Assembly (NCBI GenBank): GCA_954871275.1
Contig: OX940980.1
Span: 30,087,189 to 30,151,188 of the forward strand
Reading direction: 5' to 3'
DNA length: 64,000 nucleotides
Origin: Leptopterna dolabrata
Taxonomy: Eukaryota > Arthropoda > Insecta > Hemiptera > Miridae
Below, piece after piece: positions 30,467-42,590 of the stretch. Numbering within the stretch: position 1 is the first letter of the stretch; each line of letters opens with the position of its first letter. The position numbers and the translations under genes were made by a program. Below the pieces are notes generated by a model, which saw nothing but the letters and a program-made list of their open reading frames with translations, was not told the origin of the DNA and made no database searches.

Positions 30467-30745
30467 GAATATCTGTTGGAATAATTTGGATATGTGGCAA
30501 CAGTACACCTTCTCCTTTAAATTTTCCATTTGAAATTGTAACTTCGGTGATATTTTTCGTCAACTTCACTGAATGCCTGATACCTTTACAAAGTCGTAGT
30601 GGAATGATGATTCGGAGAAGTCAGCCCAACATTTTCAATGTTAAAACGTGCGGCAGCATGCCAGGCAAATCAAGTGAATTAAAGAATAGCCAGCCAACCA
30701 TGGAGAAGGTATCGATTAAGTACCTCATACCTCACCAGTTCAAAT
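30467..30745 (-). pseudogene. Helitron helicase, upstream part (right of the insertion)
   Basis: Minus strand encodes LPGMLPHVLTLK, then IPLRLCKGI in a shifted frame and KLTKNITEVTISNGKFKGEG / LLPHIQIIPTDI. These are the conserved Helitron helicase stretch (family pattern: GMPPH.L.LK, NLDP.LCNGTR, I.G...GE.V.IPRI.MIPTD). Frameshifts are present. It completes the motif V/VI part at 23389-23629. No Rep/HUH domain is seen. Confidence 0.72.
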
Positions 30746-30781
30746 TAGCTCCATTTTTGGCGACTATTAAAGATTTCTAAA

Positions 30782-31622
30782 AGGGCAATTGGATTTTCAC
30801 ATTCAATACCACTGCAGCTAACCTGCATTGTATATTATATAAAATACACTCATTTGCTTTAAATACTCGTACGCCAGACATTGTAAAATGTTTCTACTGA
30901 TTATTTGTATATCAAAGAAACTTTTATTTTGATTATTTTTTCTCTTCTCCATAACTCGGGCCTTAGCCCATACAGGGGAATATTTGCCTTCGCATTTTAC
31001 ATATACCTACTTTTTTGAAATGGAAAAAAGAAAAAAAAACCTTTCGGGCCTGCGCACAACTCCTCACGTAAGTTTCATCGCAATCGAATGAATGGGAATG
31101 GTATAGGAACGCATACGGGACAAACAAAGAAACATTCATTTTCATATAGGTATAGCTATAGACTGAACATTTTGTATGAGGGTTTGTGAGTGGGAGTTCG
31201 GTCTTTTTGTTTCCTCCAGCATCACGATCTTTTTGTACCCATCAGCTTCTACTAGGTAGGTATCAACTCGGGTACCTATAACACTGAATCGTCTAAACGT
31301 GGCAGTCTAATGTGAATCACTAATAAGTTATTATACATATACATTCAGCAATGCTTTTCAATTGATCAAGTCTTTAGCTATTGCAAATTTCACGAGATCA
31401 TCCAGTTGAATGGCTCTGAGAACGTTCCAAAAACTTGGAGTCGATTATCCAACGAGTTTGTTTAAGAAGTTTTTCCAGCCCTCAAAGTAGTTATTCGTTC
31501 GATGAGCGCTGTGGTGAACGTACCAGAACGAAGGGGGAAACAGAGCGATTCCTCAGCGACCAAGTGCCCGAGATGAAACAAGACCGTACAAAGTGTCCGA
31601 GTAGGAAGAAAGAGACCGTATA
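30782..31622. other. No gene recognised
   Basis: AT-rich sequence. Short frames without domains. No splice-bounded coding block found. Confidence 0.4.
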
Positions 31623-31923
31623 AAGGCGGCTCCAGACATGCGGTACTTGCCAAGTACCGAGTAACTCGGTGACTCGCCAAGTTACTTGGCGAGTGACGAG
31701 CTCCTTGCTCCACACATTCGTGGATCGTCCCGCGCAAGACTCGCCTCGGGAAAGCGAGCGTACTTGTCTCCTTTGAAGCGGGGAAAAAACCGACACTGGA
31801 CGGAGCCTCCCCAAGTACGGTTACTCGTGACTCGGCGAGTACCGAGTAACCCATCCACACTACTAGGAAATCGGCAAGTATCGACTCGGTACTTGGCGAG
31901 TACCGCATGTGTGGAGCGGCCTT
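31623..31923. mobile_element. MITE with long, internally palindromic inverted ends
   Basis: The left end AAGGCGGCTCCAGACATGCG mirrors the right end CGCATGTGTGGAGCGGCCTT. The inverted match continues through GGTACTNGCCAAGTACCGAGT, which is itself a near-palindrome repeated four or five times. 301 bp, non-coding. No clear target duplication. Confidence 0.7.
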
Positions 31924-32719
31924 AAGATACATTAGTCGCTCTTTACCTCACACTGTACAAAATGTCCGTTTGGCCTTATTTTACGAATTTCATCAGAGAA
32001 GCTGATATCTACTTGCTAAGTGGTTGACAGTGTTCAAGAAACGATCCTATTTCTCTTCATTCTTTATTGACTGTGAGGTTGGTGAAAGATCACGTCAGCA
32101 AGCTCGTCTCGCAGAAATCCTGCGCCCCAAGCCCTCTCATGGTGACATTGTGATAGGCCTGGACGTAAAATTTTCACCTTTTCACCTTGTTTTCCATGGG
32201 TTAGAAACCTTCGGTTACAATCATTTTGATCAACAGTATCAGCTGGGCTTTTGACGAGGCGTCATTGCCGGGGAGGTACCAAACCTACCAAACCCATCAA
32301 CCATTCTGCGACAAATTCTGGTGGGCTAAGAAGCAAAACGCTGAAATTTATTGTGCAATGGTTTATTATTTTCACGTACCTAGATTCCACTTCTGCGCAA
32401 ATCACTGAATTCCTATTAGCTAAAAACCTGATTTAGTAGTATTTTAAAGGCTCCCTATCGGAATAAAATGGACCAAATTGGAACAAGGATAGAAAATGCT
32501 TTCATCTAGCTTGAGCTTCGTAATAATAGGTTTTTTATTTTTCAAAGTAACGCTATAACATCAGGGTGTTACAGTAACGCTAACTACCAAACAATTTATT
32601 TTTCTTTTTTTCTTACGCATTTGCATTCAGTTGGTTTACAAAATACGTACATGAGTAAATACAAAGTTTTAGATAGGTATATAAACAGGATATAGAAATC
32701 TGTGTTAAATTCATGCTAG
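31924..32719. other. No gene recognised; one copy of the R1 start motif
   Basis: A degenerate ACGCTGAAATTTATTGTGCAAT...GGTTTATTATTTT motif lies at 32338-32375. A 76-codon frame at 32024-32254 shows no recognisable family. Confidence 0.35.
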
Positions 32720-35085
32720 CACACGACTCACTAGGATTTATTTGTTCTGTGTGATTTTGAACTTTTGTCACTAGCAGAATCACCACTAGAAAAAGAAAAC
32801 TTTCTTGTAGGTTTACCTACTTCCGCCCGAATCTTGATGCTAAAGTATCTTTTGTGGCATGTTCAAGTGAAGACGGAGTTTCTTTGGTTTGCGAGGTGTT
32901 TGTCTTTCTTGAGGGTTTGAAAGTGGCAGCCGCATTAGAATTAGGTTTTGGAGAATGAGCCATTTTGATAGGTGAGGTTGCAATCGAGCGAGTTGAGGAT
33001 TCATGCTGAGGTGGAGATGTAGATTTTCTGGGTGATTTCGGAATCACCACTGATTTTCGAGGTAGCTTTGTCCCATCCGAAGGTTTCACTCTCAACCAGG
33101 TGCGATCACGTCGAAACTCACCCTCTTCTGTGCTGACGTCGTACGACCTTCCATAACTTTGTTCTGCAATACCTTTGTTCCAAGATTTTCTTCCTTTTAC
33201 TAAAACTTCCTGGCCAACATCCAAATCCGGTAAATCTTTTGCCGTTTTATCATGATGAAATTTCGCCATCTTCCTTTTTGCGATAATTCTCTCTTGAACT
33301 TCCGGAACGGTTTCAGGGATTAAGAGTTTGTTAGAAACTGGAATCAAGGTTCTGGTGACATCAATTTCTGAACCGGGGTAGACTCCATTCCATCAGTAGG
33401 TGTATTTCTCCATTCCAACAGCGCAGCCTGAAAATCTGTTCCATCTCTATAACATTTGCGGAACATATTCTTCGCAATTTTCACGGTAGCCTCAGCTTTG
33501 CCATTTCCACGACTGTGAAGAGGGGCTGAAGTAGAATGCAAAAATTCCCATTCTTCAACAAAGTTCTTGAACTCATTCCCAACTAGCTGTGGCGCATTGT
33601 CGGTTACTAGTACTTGAGGTGTCCCATGTCGAACAAAATTTCCATTGCAAAATTTTATTATGGTTGTGCTTTTGATGTCTGCAACCTGTTCGACTTCGAA
33701 AAAAGTCGGAATACGAGTCAACCATGAGGAGGTATTGGCGTTTTTGAAATTCGAAAGCATTCAACGAGACCCCAGGGTAGTGATGGGATTCTGTGACTTT
33801 GCATAGGCATCTTATGTTGGTTTGTAGCCAATTCCTGCCAAGTTTCACAATCCTTGAGAGTGTCCTTTATCTGAGAACTCATAAAGGGCCAAAATAACGT
33901 GTCTCTCGCTCGTCGAAGCGATGCATTCTGTCCAAGGTGACATAAGTGAAATTTTCGAATAAATTCAGATCTTAGAGCTTGAGGGACGACTATCTGATCA
34001 CCTTTATAGATTATTCCGTCTTGGATGCTTAGTTCATCGCGGAAATCCTAATAAACCTGTAGACATGAAGGCAAACGCTCCTTGTGAGGCCAACCATCTT
34101 TTATAACAGATGCAAGTAGAGGCAAAACATCATTTTTGCGGTTTCTCTCTTTACCTTTTCCAGGCTTTCTTTCAGAATATTAATGTTTGAATCGCTGATA
34201 GATTCTAGTTTTTTATAGAGAGGCTCAATTCTATAAACTTCTTCAAGACGTGGATCCTCGGTCGTCTTCAGCTGCAATCTAGAGAGAGCATCTGCGATGC
34301 ACATTTCCACGTGACGTCTAGGTTGAACCTTTGCAAACGTCCATCATCCTTTGCAGCCTGATAGGCGCTTCAACTAAAGGTTTCTTGAAATGTTCACAAG
34401 TGGTCTGTGGTCCGTTTGCACTGTGATTTTATTGCATCCAATGATGAATCCAGAATACCTAGACCAGGCAAAAACAACGCTTAAGCATTCTTTCTCAATT
34501 TGTGCATAGCTCTGTTCTGTATCGGTTAAACTTCTAGAAGTATATGCGATTGGGCGACCTGATTGGAGCATCACACAGCCTAGACCTTTTTGTGAAGCAT
34601 CTGACTGAATTACAATAGGCTTTTGTGGATCAAAGTAAGGTAGTACTGGGGCTTTTACTATGCTCTCCTTTACTGAGTCGACTGCGTTTTTCTTTTTTTT
34701 TTTGGAGGTTCTCCCCACTGCCACTTTCTGTATTTCTTGGTTAGTTTTCGAAGGGGCTCGCATAGTGCTGAAAGATGGGGAACGAATTTGGACATCGCTG
34801 GCTCGTTTTGCTGGATCGGGACGCAGACCATCTTTTCCAAGAATATGACCCATATACTTAACTTCCCTTTTCTTCAGTTTAATCTTATCTTTATTGAATT
34901 TCAGATTCGCTTGGCGGACTCTTTCAAGTAGGTTCTCGAACGCAGCATCGTGGTTTCGTGATGCTTCTTCGTCCGTTTTACCTCTGCCTATGACCAAAAT
35001 TTCATCTTGAATAATCACTATGCCTTTAATATCAGCGAAAATTTCGTGCAAGCGGCATTGGTAAACATCGCTCGAAACTACGTTT
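32720..35085 (-). pseudogene. Decayed Ty3/Gypsy (Mag-like) pol
   Basis: Minus strand, N- to C-terminal: reverse-transcriptase end (VSSDVYQCRLHEIFADIKGI, with IQDEILV in place of the DDILV active site, then YMGHILGKDGLRPDPAK); RNase H (IQSDASQKGLG, ITVQTDHRPL near 34400); ADALSRL; an integrase core (VLVTDNAPQLVGNEF, HSRGNGKAEATVKIAKNM); and an integrase tail like K02A2.6-type proteins (KFHHDKTAKDLPDL...VLVKGRKSW). At least five frameshifts or stops split it, and the RT active site is altered. Gag, protease and the N-terminal RT are missing, with truncation near 35085 at a palindromic CGAAACGTAGTTTCG. No LTRs were found. Confidence 0.8.
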
Positions 35086-35109
35086 CGAGTTTTTGATGCC
35101 CTTCTGTTT

Positions 35110-35810
35110 TTGATGCCTTCCTGTTTTGATGCCCCTTCTGCGTAGATAGTATAATAAAGCGTTGTCTAATAATTTATTATTGTGTAATAATTTACCCAGT
35201 AATACTTCGTTTGTTCAAGTTGCAAAAGTACCTATCAACAGAATCCAGAAGATCCATCATCATTTTCCAAATGAAATAATATCACAGAACAACCAACTCG
35301 ACTTCATACAGCCATCAGTGATTATAATCAGGTGCTCCCTAGCGATGATATCTGGGCCGGTTTCATTCAAGACCACGTTGACGACGCTTTTCGGTGCAAA
35401 CGAACGGCTGGTCGTACAATGCTCCGGATGGTCTCATAAAAGGCTTTAGTTTAAGCACAATTTAAAAACGTAAAAAAAAACATGCCCTTCTATTGAAAGT
35501 TTTGAGCTACGGTGTTCTGAAAATGTCAACCCCTATTTTTCACACCTTAGAGACAACTGACAGTAACGCCGAGCTTCGAGGACCAACTGGATCCCAAACG
35601 GGACCTTCAAACCAAATTAACGGTTCATGGTAAGTTAGAGAAGTGCGAAGTACGGCGTACGGCGGACAGACACAAATTTTTTATTGCATTTTCGGGTTCT
35701 ACATACTTTGAAACGTAAACCATCAAATTGGGGGGGGGGGGGGGGGGGGTTAAAAAATGTCCATGCTCGATTCCAAAGGTTCATAATTGAAAATAATATA
35801 CCGAAATGAA
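35110..35810 (+). repeat. R1 repeat copy
   Basis: Starts near ATGCCCCTTCTGCGTAGAT and runs through AATAATATCACAGAACAACC, GCCGAGCTTCGAGGACCAAC and CTTTGAAACGTAAACCATCA to AATAATATACCGAAA. It carries a 20-G run at 35730-35749 where other copies have 7-14 Gs. Confidence 0.7.
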
Positions 35811-36244
35811 AAAAAAAATTAATTAAAATGAATGAAAAAATAAATTATATCTCAAAGCAATTTCTTAACGTATAAGCATTAATAGTTATATTATTTACTC
35901 TGGTTGTTGTTGTGCACCTATGAAGGAAGTATTTCTTATTTTTGTGTTATAGCATATTATGGTGTGTGGGTGTGGGGTGCCATCCATCCGATTCTCGCCG
36001 ACCTCGACTCAGATCAAGGTCTAGTTATATAACAAACCTCCTGAGCTTAATGTCAATGTCAATATCCACGTGGAGGGGGAGGGTCGATAATATTATTATC
36101 CGCTTTAAACTATATTATTTAGCTTGTGTTTCAGTTATTAGCAGAGATTTCATTTTGAATTACTGAAATCGGTAAATTCATGTAAAACTAGCACGCTGCC
36201 TCACGAGACCTCGTTCCTCATCTTTCTTGTGTTCCTTCTTTCAG

Positions 36245-36919
36245 GAATGGAGAGCAAGGAGAAGTGGCGAAACCTTCGCAATTCGTTCGTAAAAAATTTG
36301 AAACCACCAGCAGGTAGCGCTTCTGCTCGAAAGAAAAAAACGTACTATTTGAGCGAGGCTATGCAATTTACTTTGCCCTTCGTGAAAGTTGCAGGAAAGG
36401 TGGCAGGAGCTACTTTCAGATATCAGCCTGGAATTCCTTTTCCTGCTTACAGCACGCCTGACCCTCTGACCCCTGAATGTTTCATTGCCGAGGAAGCTGA
36501 ATCATTGTCGGCCATGATGGACATCACAGCCCTCACCTCCACCATCGACAAGTTCTGTAGATCGCTCATCTAGCCCCCCTGGATCATCCCACGAGGAACC
36601 GATTAGTCCATCCGTCAAGCGGAGAAGAGATCATACGGCTTGCACGGATGCTGATCATATTTTGGCAAAAATGAAAAATGTTGATGCCAAGCAGCAAGTC
36701 ACAGGTGTTTTCGGGCAATCGGAGGCGTTGAAATTCTTTCTCCTCAGTCTTACCCCGGATGTCAGGCTCTTCCTCCCTCCAAGATTAGAACCTTCAAACG
36801 GAGGACTTCGGATCTTATTGAAGAGCTTGCAGATGAAGCATAATACTACAAGTACGGCACCTCGACCTCACACTCCATCCGCCTCGCAAACCGAAATCTA
36901 TTTGTTGGATAAATCTTAA
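36245..36919 (+). pseudogene. MADF-BESS domain protein, 3' exon(s) with an apparent frameshift
   Basis: An acceptor (CTTCTTTCAG ending 36244) precedes GMESKEKWRNLRNSFVKNL, the second half of a MADF (Adf1-like Myb/SANT) DNA-binding domain. The frame continues to FIAEEAESLSAMMD and then, one base out of register near 36500-36516, to TSQPSPPPSTSSVDRSSSPP and KRRRDHTACTDADHILAKMK. It ends with a BESS motif (ALKFFLLSLTPDVRLFLPP) and a stop at 36919. BESS and MADF occur together in insect transcription factors. Without the one-base shift the first frame stops at 36573. The N-terminal half of MADF is not found upstream, where R1 and Gypsy debris lie. This could be a real gene with an assembly error, or a young pseudogene. 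Confidence 0.6.
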
Positions 36920-38797
36920 CGTTTGAGTGTGCGAGAGCAATTTTCCCCAACCCAAAATGAATTCGAAATGCTCTACTCTTGTATGTTTGGCTCGAATAAT
37001 CTTCCATAACTGTTAAACTGTATTAAGTCATTACCTCGCAGTACTTTATTTCATATGTATTTTCTATCATCCCCTAGAAATTTAGTCTTCCAATCATGGG
37101 ACACGCTTACAGGCTTCAGAAGTGCCTGGGTAGTTTCCAATCTAAATTCCGCAAAAACCTAGCGACCGGAAAAATCAAGGAACACACTGGTTCTGGGGTT
37201 CTGAAAAATGTGATACATTTGGAGAAACAAAAAAATCTCCCGGTCTTCAAACGAAAGAACTCCCAAATTCTTTCTAACCCCCAGCCTGAAGACATCCCCA
37301 CTCAAAGGAGTTTGTAATGTAAAATTAGTCTGACAAAATTGCTCAGACAAATTCGTCACGTCTTGGAATATTTCACCCTCAGGGATAAGACATAATCATA
37401 TCAAAATAGGGAATTAATTTGAAGTAACAACCTAGGTATCTGTCATTAAATTCAATCCATATATATATAGTTACAGCTACGAGTGCGCAAAATTCCAATA
37501 GGTAGGTTTCTACTGTATTTATTATATTGCCTACCGATTTCTGGCCATGCAGTTCAATCACGTAACCCTACACCCTACACCTAAAAACCATGATCCTCGT
37601 TAGCTTTGGTGGGCTCGCTCCAATAATCTGTTCCTGTGAATACCTTACAGTTAGGTACAGAGCTGAAGGCCCTTCAGCCTGGATCAACTTTTGCTTCGGG
37701 AGTGAAGTTATCGGTACCTACTACTTATCTTCTCTAATTTTTCACTTCCAAAAATAAGATCAACGATTTCTTTTCAGTACCTACCTAGTGGATGTAAATG
37801 ACCATTTAGCGTTTCAGTAATACGTAATACATTTTACCTTCGAAGTGTACCTGGAATTGAAGGTATTCCCTTTGGAGGCAGACTTTACATCGATAGAAAA
37901 GAAACTGTAAATGTTCAATTTCTTTGTAAACTGACAGAAAGTCAACATCTTCAGATCTTCAATTCAACCGAATACTGATACGTAGGTACCTAATTTAGAT
38001 TTGCGCGTCTGTTACGGTGTCTAGTACACAAAACAAAATGCGACAACTTGAACAATGAATTTCGCGGTCTCCCCGCGTTTGTCTTATACCTTCTACCTAC
38101 TTACCTAAAAACTTATATTTATACACTAACCTATTATGTTCAAGGAATTTAAAAGATATTTCCTCCAACTTGAGCATCCATAATTTTATGACCCGCAAGA
38201 TTAAATACCTACCACAAGCTTCGATTTAATGCCTGTAACCCGAAGAACCTAGAATTGCGCTTTTCTCCAAGTTCATCAAAATACGAGGCGAAAAACGTGG
38301 GTCTGTATAAGTACGAGTACATCACTCACCCCAGTTCATATTCAAATGGATCAGTATTAATTAGATGGTAGGTACATACCAAGTAAGGAATCACATAGAC
38401 GTCAATTACGTGACAGCACACAAGACACTGCACGACGTGAATAATTAGGCTCCCGGAAAGATGACCGCCTGCTTCGCGGACGGGCAAGTGTCGGGACGGT
38501 GGTAGTAGGGCTCATTCTGAACTCTACGTCAAATCCATCAAGTGCCGGCTACGTCCTCCTACAATCCCCCCCACCAAACCCACTATACGACGGGGTAAAG
38601 TGAACCTGAACTTGACCAGCAACAGACGAATTAATCTGGAATATTGCTTGCTACTCACAACAGAGTAAGGTAGGTACCTCAATACTAGCAAAAAAACTGC
38701 AGTATACTGACTAAAAATTGACAAAAACTGTTATAAAATTAGCCCAAGGGACGACATTTCTCCACTCTCCACTCCTTGTCCATAATCCCACAGAATA
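36920..38797. other. No gene recognised
   Basis: Downstream of the MADF/BESS exon. A 73-codon frame at 37096-37317 (MGHAYRLQKC...) has no recognisable domain and no splice context. The rest is AT-rich with TAGGTACCTA runs. Confidence 0.35.
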
Positions 38798-39841
38798 AAA
38801 ACGCTGCAAATCCCTGCAAAACGGTTTATTATTTTGAACAGAAAACCCGTTGTTTTGTTACAGATCACAGCTCTCTGTATAGATAACCCTATATAATATA
38901 TGTACTATTCTATACATATTATGTAGATCGCAGATCCTCCGTAGGTTAGTACCTAACCCCGTACTCGTTACTAGGTACCTACATAATTCACGAGTTAAAT
39001 GTTGATAAAATAATTCAGTCGAAGACAAACAGTAACTAAAATGGCAAAAAGAAACGCAAATAATGAAGTTCTGAAGGGAAATTGTTGATGTGGAGGGAAA
39101 AAAGTTGCAAAAGTACCTACCAACAAACTCCAGCCCCTTCTACGTAGATGGTATAATTAACCGTTGCGTAATAATTTACCCATCAATAATACTTCAACGT
39201 TTGTTCAAGTTTCACTACCTATCAACCAACTCCAAAAGAGCCATCATTTTTCAAATGAAATAATATCACAGAACAACCAACTCGACTTCATACTCCGTGA
39301 TTATAATCAGGTGGTGATTTTATCTCGGGCCAATTCCCGATTGCTAGCGCGTCTCTAGTGATGATATTTGGGGTGAATGTATACAATTTCATTCACCATC
39401 CTATTGAAAATGCCTGTCGGTGCAAACTTCTGGGCATTACTGTGAACGAACGGCTGGACGTACAATGCTCCGGGTGGTCTTAAAAAACTCCCAAGTTCGA
39501 GAACTATTTAAAACCGTAAAAAAATCCAGAAAACGGTCCTGGAGACTTCAAACCCATATTTTTCACCCCTTAGGGATGACTGACATTAACGCCGAGCTTC
39601 GAGGACCAACCAGACCCCAAATGGGACCTATAAACCGAATTTCGTCAATTTTGGTTCCTGGTAACTAAGAAAAGTGCTAAGTACGGCGGATGGACAGACA
39701 TTTTTTTATTGCATTGTCGGATTCTACATACTTACCTTGAAAAGGAAACCATAAAATTTTGAGGGGGGGGGGGGGGGCGTTAAAAATTTTTTTCATGCTC
39801 GATTCCACAGGTTCATTATTGAAAATAATACACCAAAAACT
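38798..39841 (+). repeat. R1 repeat, near full-length copy
   Basis: Collinear with 2581-3680: ACGCTGCAAATCCCTGCA, AGATCACAGCTCT.TGTATAGATAACC, the CACGAGTTAAATGTTG point at which the duplication breaks at 2779/17364, GAACGAACGGCTGGACGTAC, and a tail ending AATAATACACCAAAA. Confidence 0.75.
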
Positions 39842-40008
39842 ACAGCCTTTACCACGGAGTACCAATTATACCAAAATTTCGCATAAATATTCAGTTTTAA
39901 GTAGGTAGGTATTCCGAAGGTGTACGAAAAACGTCTGCCAGTTCGAGTAGGCAGTATAGCTTCCTCACCTGAATCACATGAACGTATAGGTTTGGTAGGT
40001 TCATTTTG

Positions 40009-40625
40009 ATACGGGACCATCTGTGATCCAACCCACGTGTACCGTCAAAATTTCAGCTCTCTACGACTATTTTCGCGTAGTTAGAAGCGTTACAAGGAAA
40101 CGGTCAACATTTCATGTTTGCGCATGCGCAGACGAATGAAAGTCCTATGCAATTATCAAAGGGTTATGCCTGATCGACCCTCCAAATCTGAACTCATTTC
40201 AACGGTATTTAAGGTAGTTAAGGGCGTTTAAAGTATTTCACGATTGCGCATGCGCAGACGGGACGATTTCCATGATTTTTAAATGGGACCATCAACCCGC
40301 GTGTACCCTCAAAATTTCAGCTTTCTATGACCATTTTTCGCGTAGTTGGAAGCGTTACAACGAAAGTTACACCACGATTCCAATGAAATTCATTTGGAAC
40401 AATCAGAGTACTATTCCTGATCAACCCTCCAAGTTTGAACTCATTTCAACGATATTTAGGGTTGTTATGGGCGTTTCAAGTATTTCACGTTTGCGCACGC
40501 GCAGAAGAAAGTTACAGTGCAATGATTTTTGTAAGGGACCATCTGTGACCCAACCCGCACCTACCCTCCAAATTTCAGCCCAGTTATGGGCGTTACAAGG
40601 AATTACCACAGACAGACACGGAACC
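40009..40625 (+). repeat. Tandem repeat, ~260-bp unit, about 2.4 copies
   Basis: Units start GGGACCATC at 40013, 40285 and 40536. Shared blocks are CTCAAAATTTCAGCT, TTTTCGCGTAGTT.GAAGCG, TGATCNACCCTCCAA and TTGCGCATGCGCAG. The last block is a palindromic NRF-1/erect-wing-type motif present in each unit. Confidence 0.75.
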
Positions 40626-40891
40626 AAAAAATAATGTTCCTCGATGTCTGAAACGCAAAATGGTTGTGGAAATTTTCATCTTGGAGGACATGAATTTTTT
40701 TTACTCATTCACGAATCCAAGGCTTCCCTACCTACGGTAGTGAGGAAATAAAGTAAACAGTGTTCTTGGTCGCTTCGAGATTTTCGATTTTCTTGAAGGG
40801 CAGGACGCTCCCGCGTCCCTAGATGGTGAAGTTGGTCTACTCAAGGCGGTAATCTCCCTACTTTCCTCGAACGAACTGGTCGAATGAACAG

Positions 40892-41010
40892 AAAAACGCT
40901 GCAAATTATTACACAACGGTTTATTATTTAACTGTACAGATGCCCCTTCTGCGTAGATCACTGTTTTCTGTGGTCAATAACTACCCTCGCGCTCCTCCCA
41001 GGGAAGCCTT
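40892..41010 (+). repeat. Left arm of a ~115-bp inverted repeat pair
   Basis: ACGCTGCAAATTATTACAC...ATGCCCCTTCTGCGTAGATC..TTTTCTGTGGTCA...GGGAAGCC. The reverse complement is at 44172-44283 with scattered mismatches. Both arms carry the R1 start motif. Confidence 0.7.
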
Positions 41011-41075
41011 AAATCGAGTACTGAAGCCAGCCAGTTTCATAACTAATCTGCAGTAGATTCAAGAATTCTGTAATT

Positions 41076-41836
41076 TATTATTTTTTATAGTCTCCTTTTT
41101 GTGGTGGGGAGCAGCGTCTAGCGTGCCCACGAACTACCCGGAGCGCTCTAGAGGATAGCTGACGAATGCTCGTAAACTATAGGTACTTACTCAGTTAACG
41201 CCTACCTTTCCCATGAACAACAACTCCATACATGAACAACTCACACGACGTCATAAGTCATACGTTGACGTTGCGTCAACAACTTCATAAATAGCTGTTC
41301 ATATTGTACATAATAGGTATAATTATATTGGTTCAATGTAATATTTCCTGCTTTCAAACCGTTTGCCCCACAATATTCGACACCGGAGTGAAGAGTCCAA
41401 GGTGTGTTGATTATTGTTGATGAAAACGAACGAATGCTTGGAGTCATATGACTACCAGGCTGAGGGGAAGTCCTTTCCACTACTTTCATGTACCTACTGG
41501 AGATAAGGATTGTTATTGTTCTTTGGATTCTTGGATTTTGGCTAGGTCTTGTGATTTTCATTTTCATTGTGAGTAATAATGGGGCTTGTCTGCTTAGAGC
41601 GAATTCTGGTATGTATGTACAAATTTGAGAACTAAACCGCAGTGGGAACGTGATCTTGGGGTAGGAAAACGTTGTTCCCGCACAGTCCTTGGTTTTACAC
41701 TTTTATGGGTGTGGCCATTCTATTCAACTTAAAAATAAAAAAAAGGAAAAAAATACATTTACCCCCACCAACTCCTCGAATTATGAAGTTCTGCACAGGT
41801 AAATTTGTAGGTGAACGACACAGTAGAAAGCCATCG
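41076..41836 (+). repeat. Segment duplicated at 15427-16194 (uninterrupted version)
   Basis: About 99% identical to the filler. It runs through GCCATCGAAAAACTGAATT where the filler instead enters an LTR, so it is the empty-site version. It lies downstream of the JKAMP stop. No gene recognised. Confidence 0.85.
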
Positions 41837-42374
41837 AAAAACTGAATTAGATAAAATCGAAGTTTAAGCTCAAAATACAGCGCAAGTTACAGTTTCTGAA
41901 CTATTAGGAGTGTATATTGTAAGAAATGTAATGCTCTTTCGAATGGTATTATAACGTTTATGTAGAAATATTTTATAAATCACAGTTGTAGGTATGTAAG
42001 TATAAGCATTTTTTGAACGAAAACATCATGCACATGAAAATTAAAATCTTGAAAGTCGAAAAACTAAAAAAAAAACAAAAACAAGGGATTCACTAAAACT
42101 GTAATTTGTAGAATCGATCCCCGAAGTTTTGGGATTTCATTTTCGGACGCTCTGTATGGGTAACTACCATTATATTGACATTGTAAAAATTACATAATGA
42201 TAGAAGTTCAAGTACGAACTATTTACACCTATGATACAATAATACTCATGAACCGTAGCACTATGTACCTCCCTACTACGTTGGACATCCAAATTATGTG
42301 TAACCCATCGAACTTGACTAAATAATTGACATCAAATTTCAATTACAAAATTTGTCTGAAGGTGATCAGAAAGG

Positions 42375-42590
42375 TCAGTCGGTGTGCAGCTTGTGCGGGT
42401 CAGTGAATCGAGCTGTGAGAATGTAAAATAGGGCTGGGAGAGGAACCAAACCCAAGAGAGCCGTGTGGAAGACAGGCTCGCCTAACTGAGTCAAGGAGAT
42501 TATGCCATAACCATGAACGGCCCAATGTCCGAGGACGATAAGTAAATTTCTGATGTTTGTGACTGTACTCATAATCAGGGCCTTCATAGA
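42375..42590 (-). CDS. Jkamp: JKAMP last exon
   Basis: Acceptor TCTGTTTCAG at 42591. It encodes NLLIVLGHWAVHGYGIISL and GLVPLPALFYILTARFTDP, with a TGA stop at 42375-42377. Confidence 0.92.
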   Translation of the reverse strand, partial: SMKALIMSTVTNIRNLLIVLGHWAVHGYGIISLTQLGEPVFHTALLGLVPLPALFYILTARFTDPHKLHTD

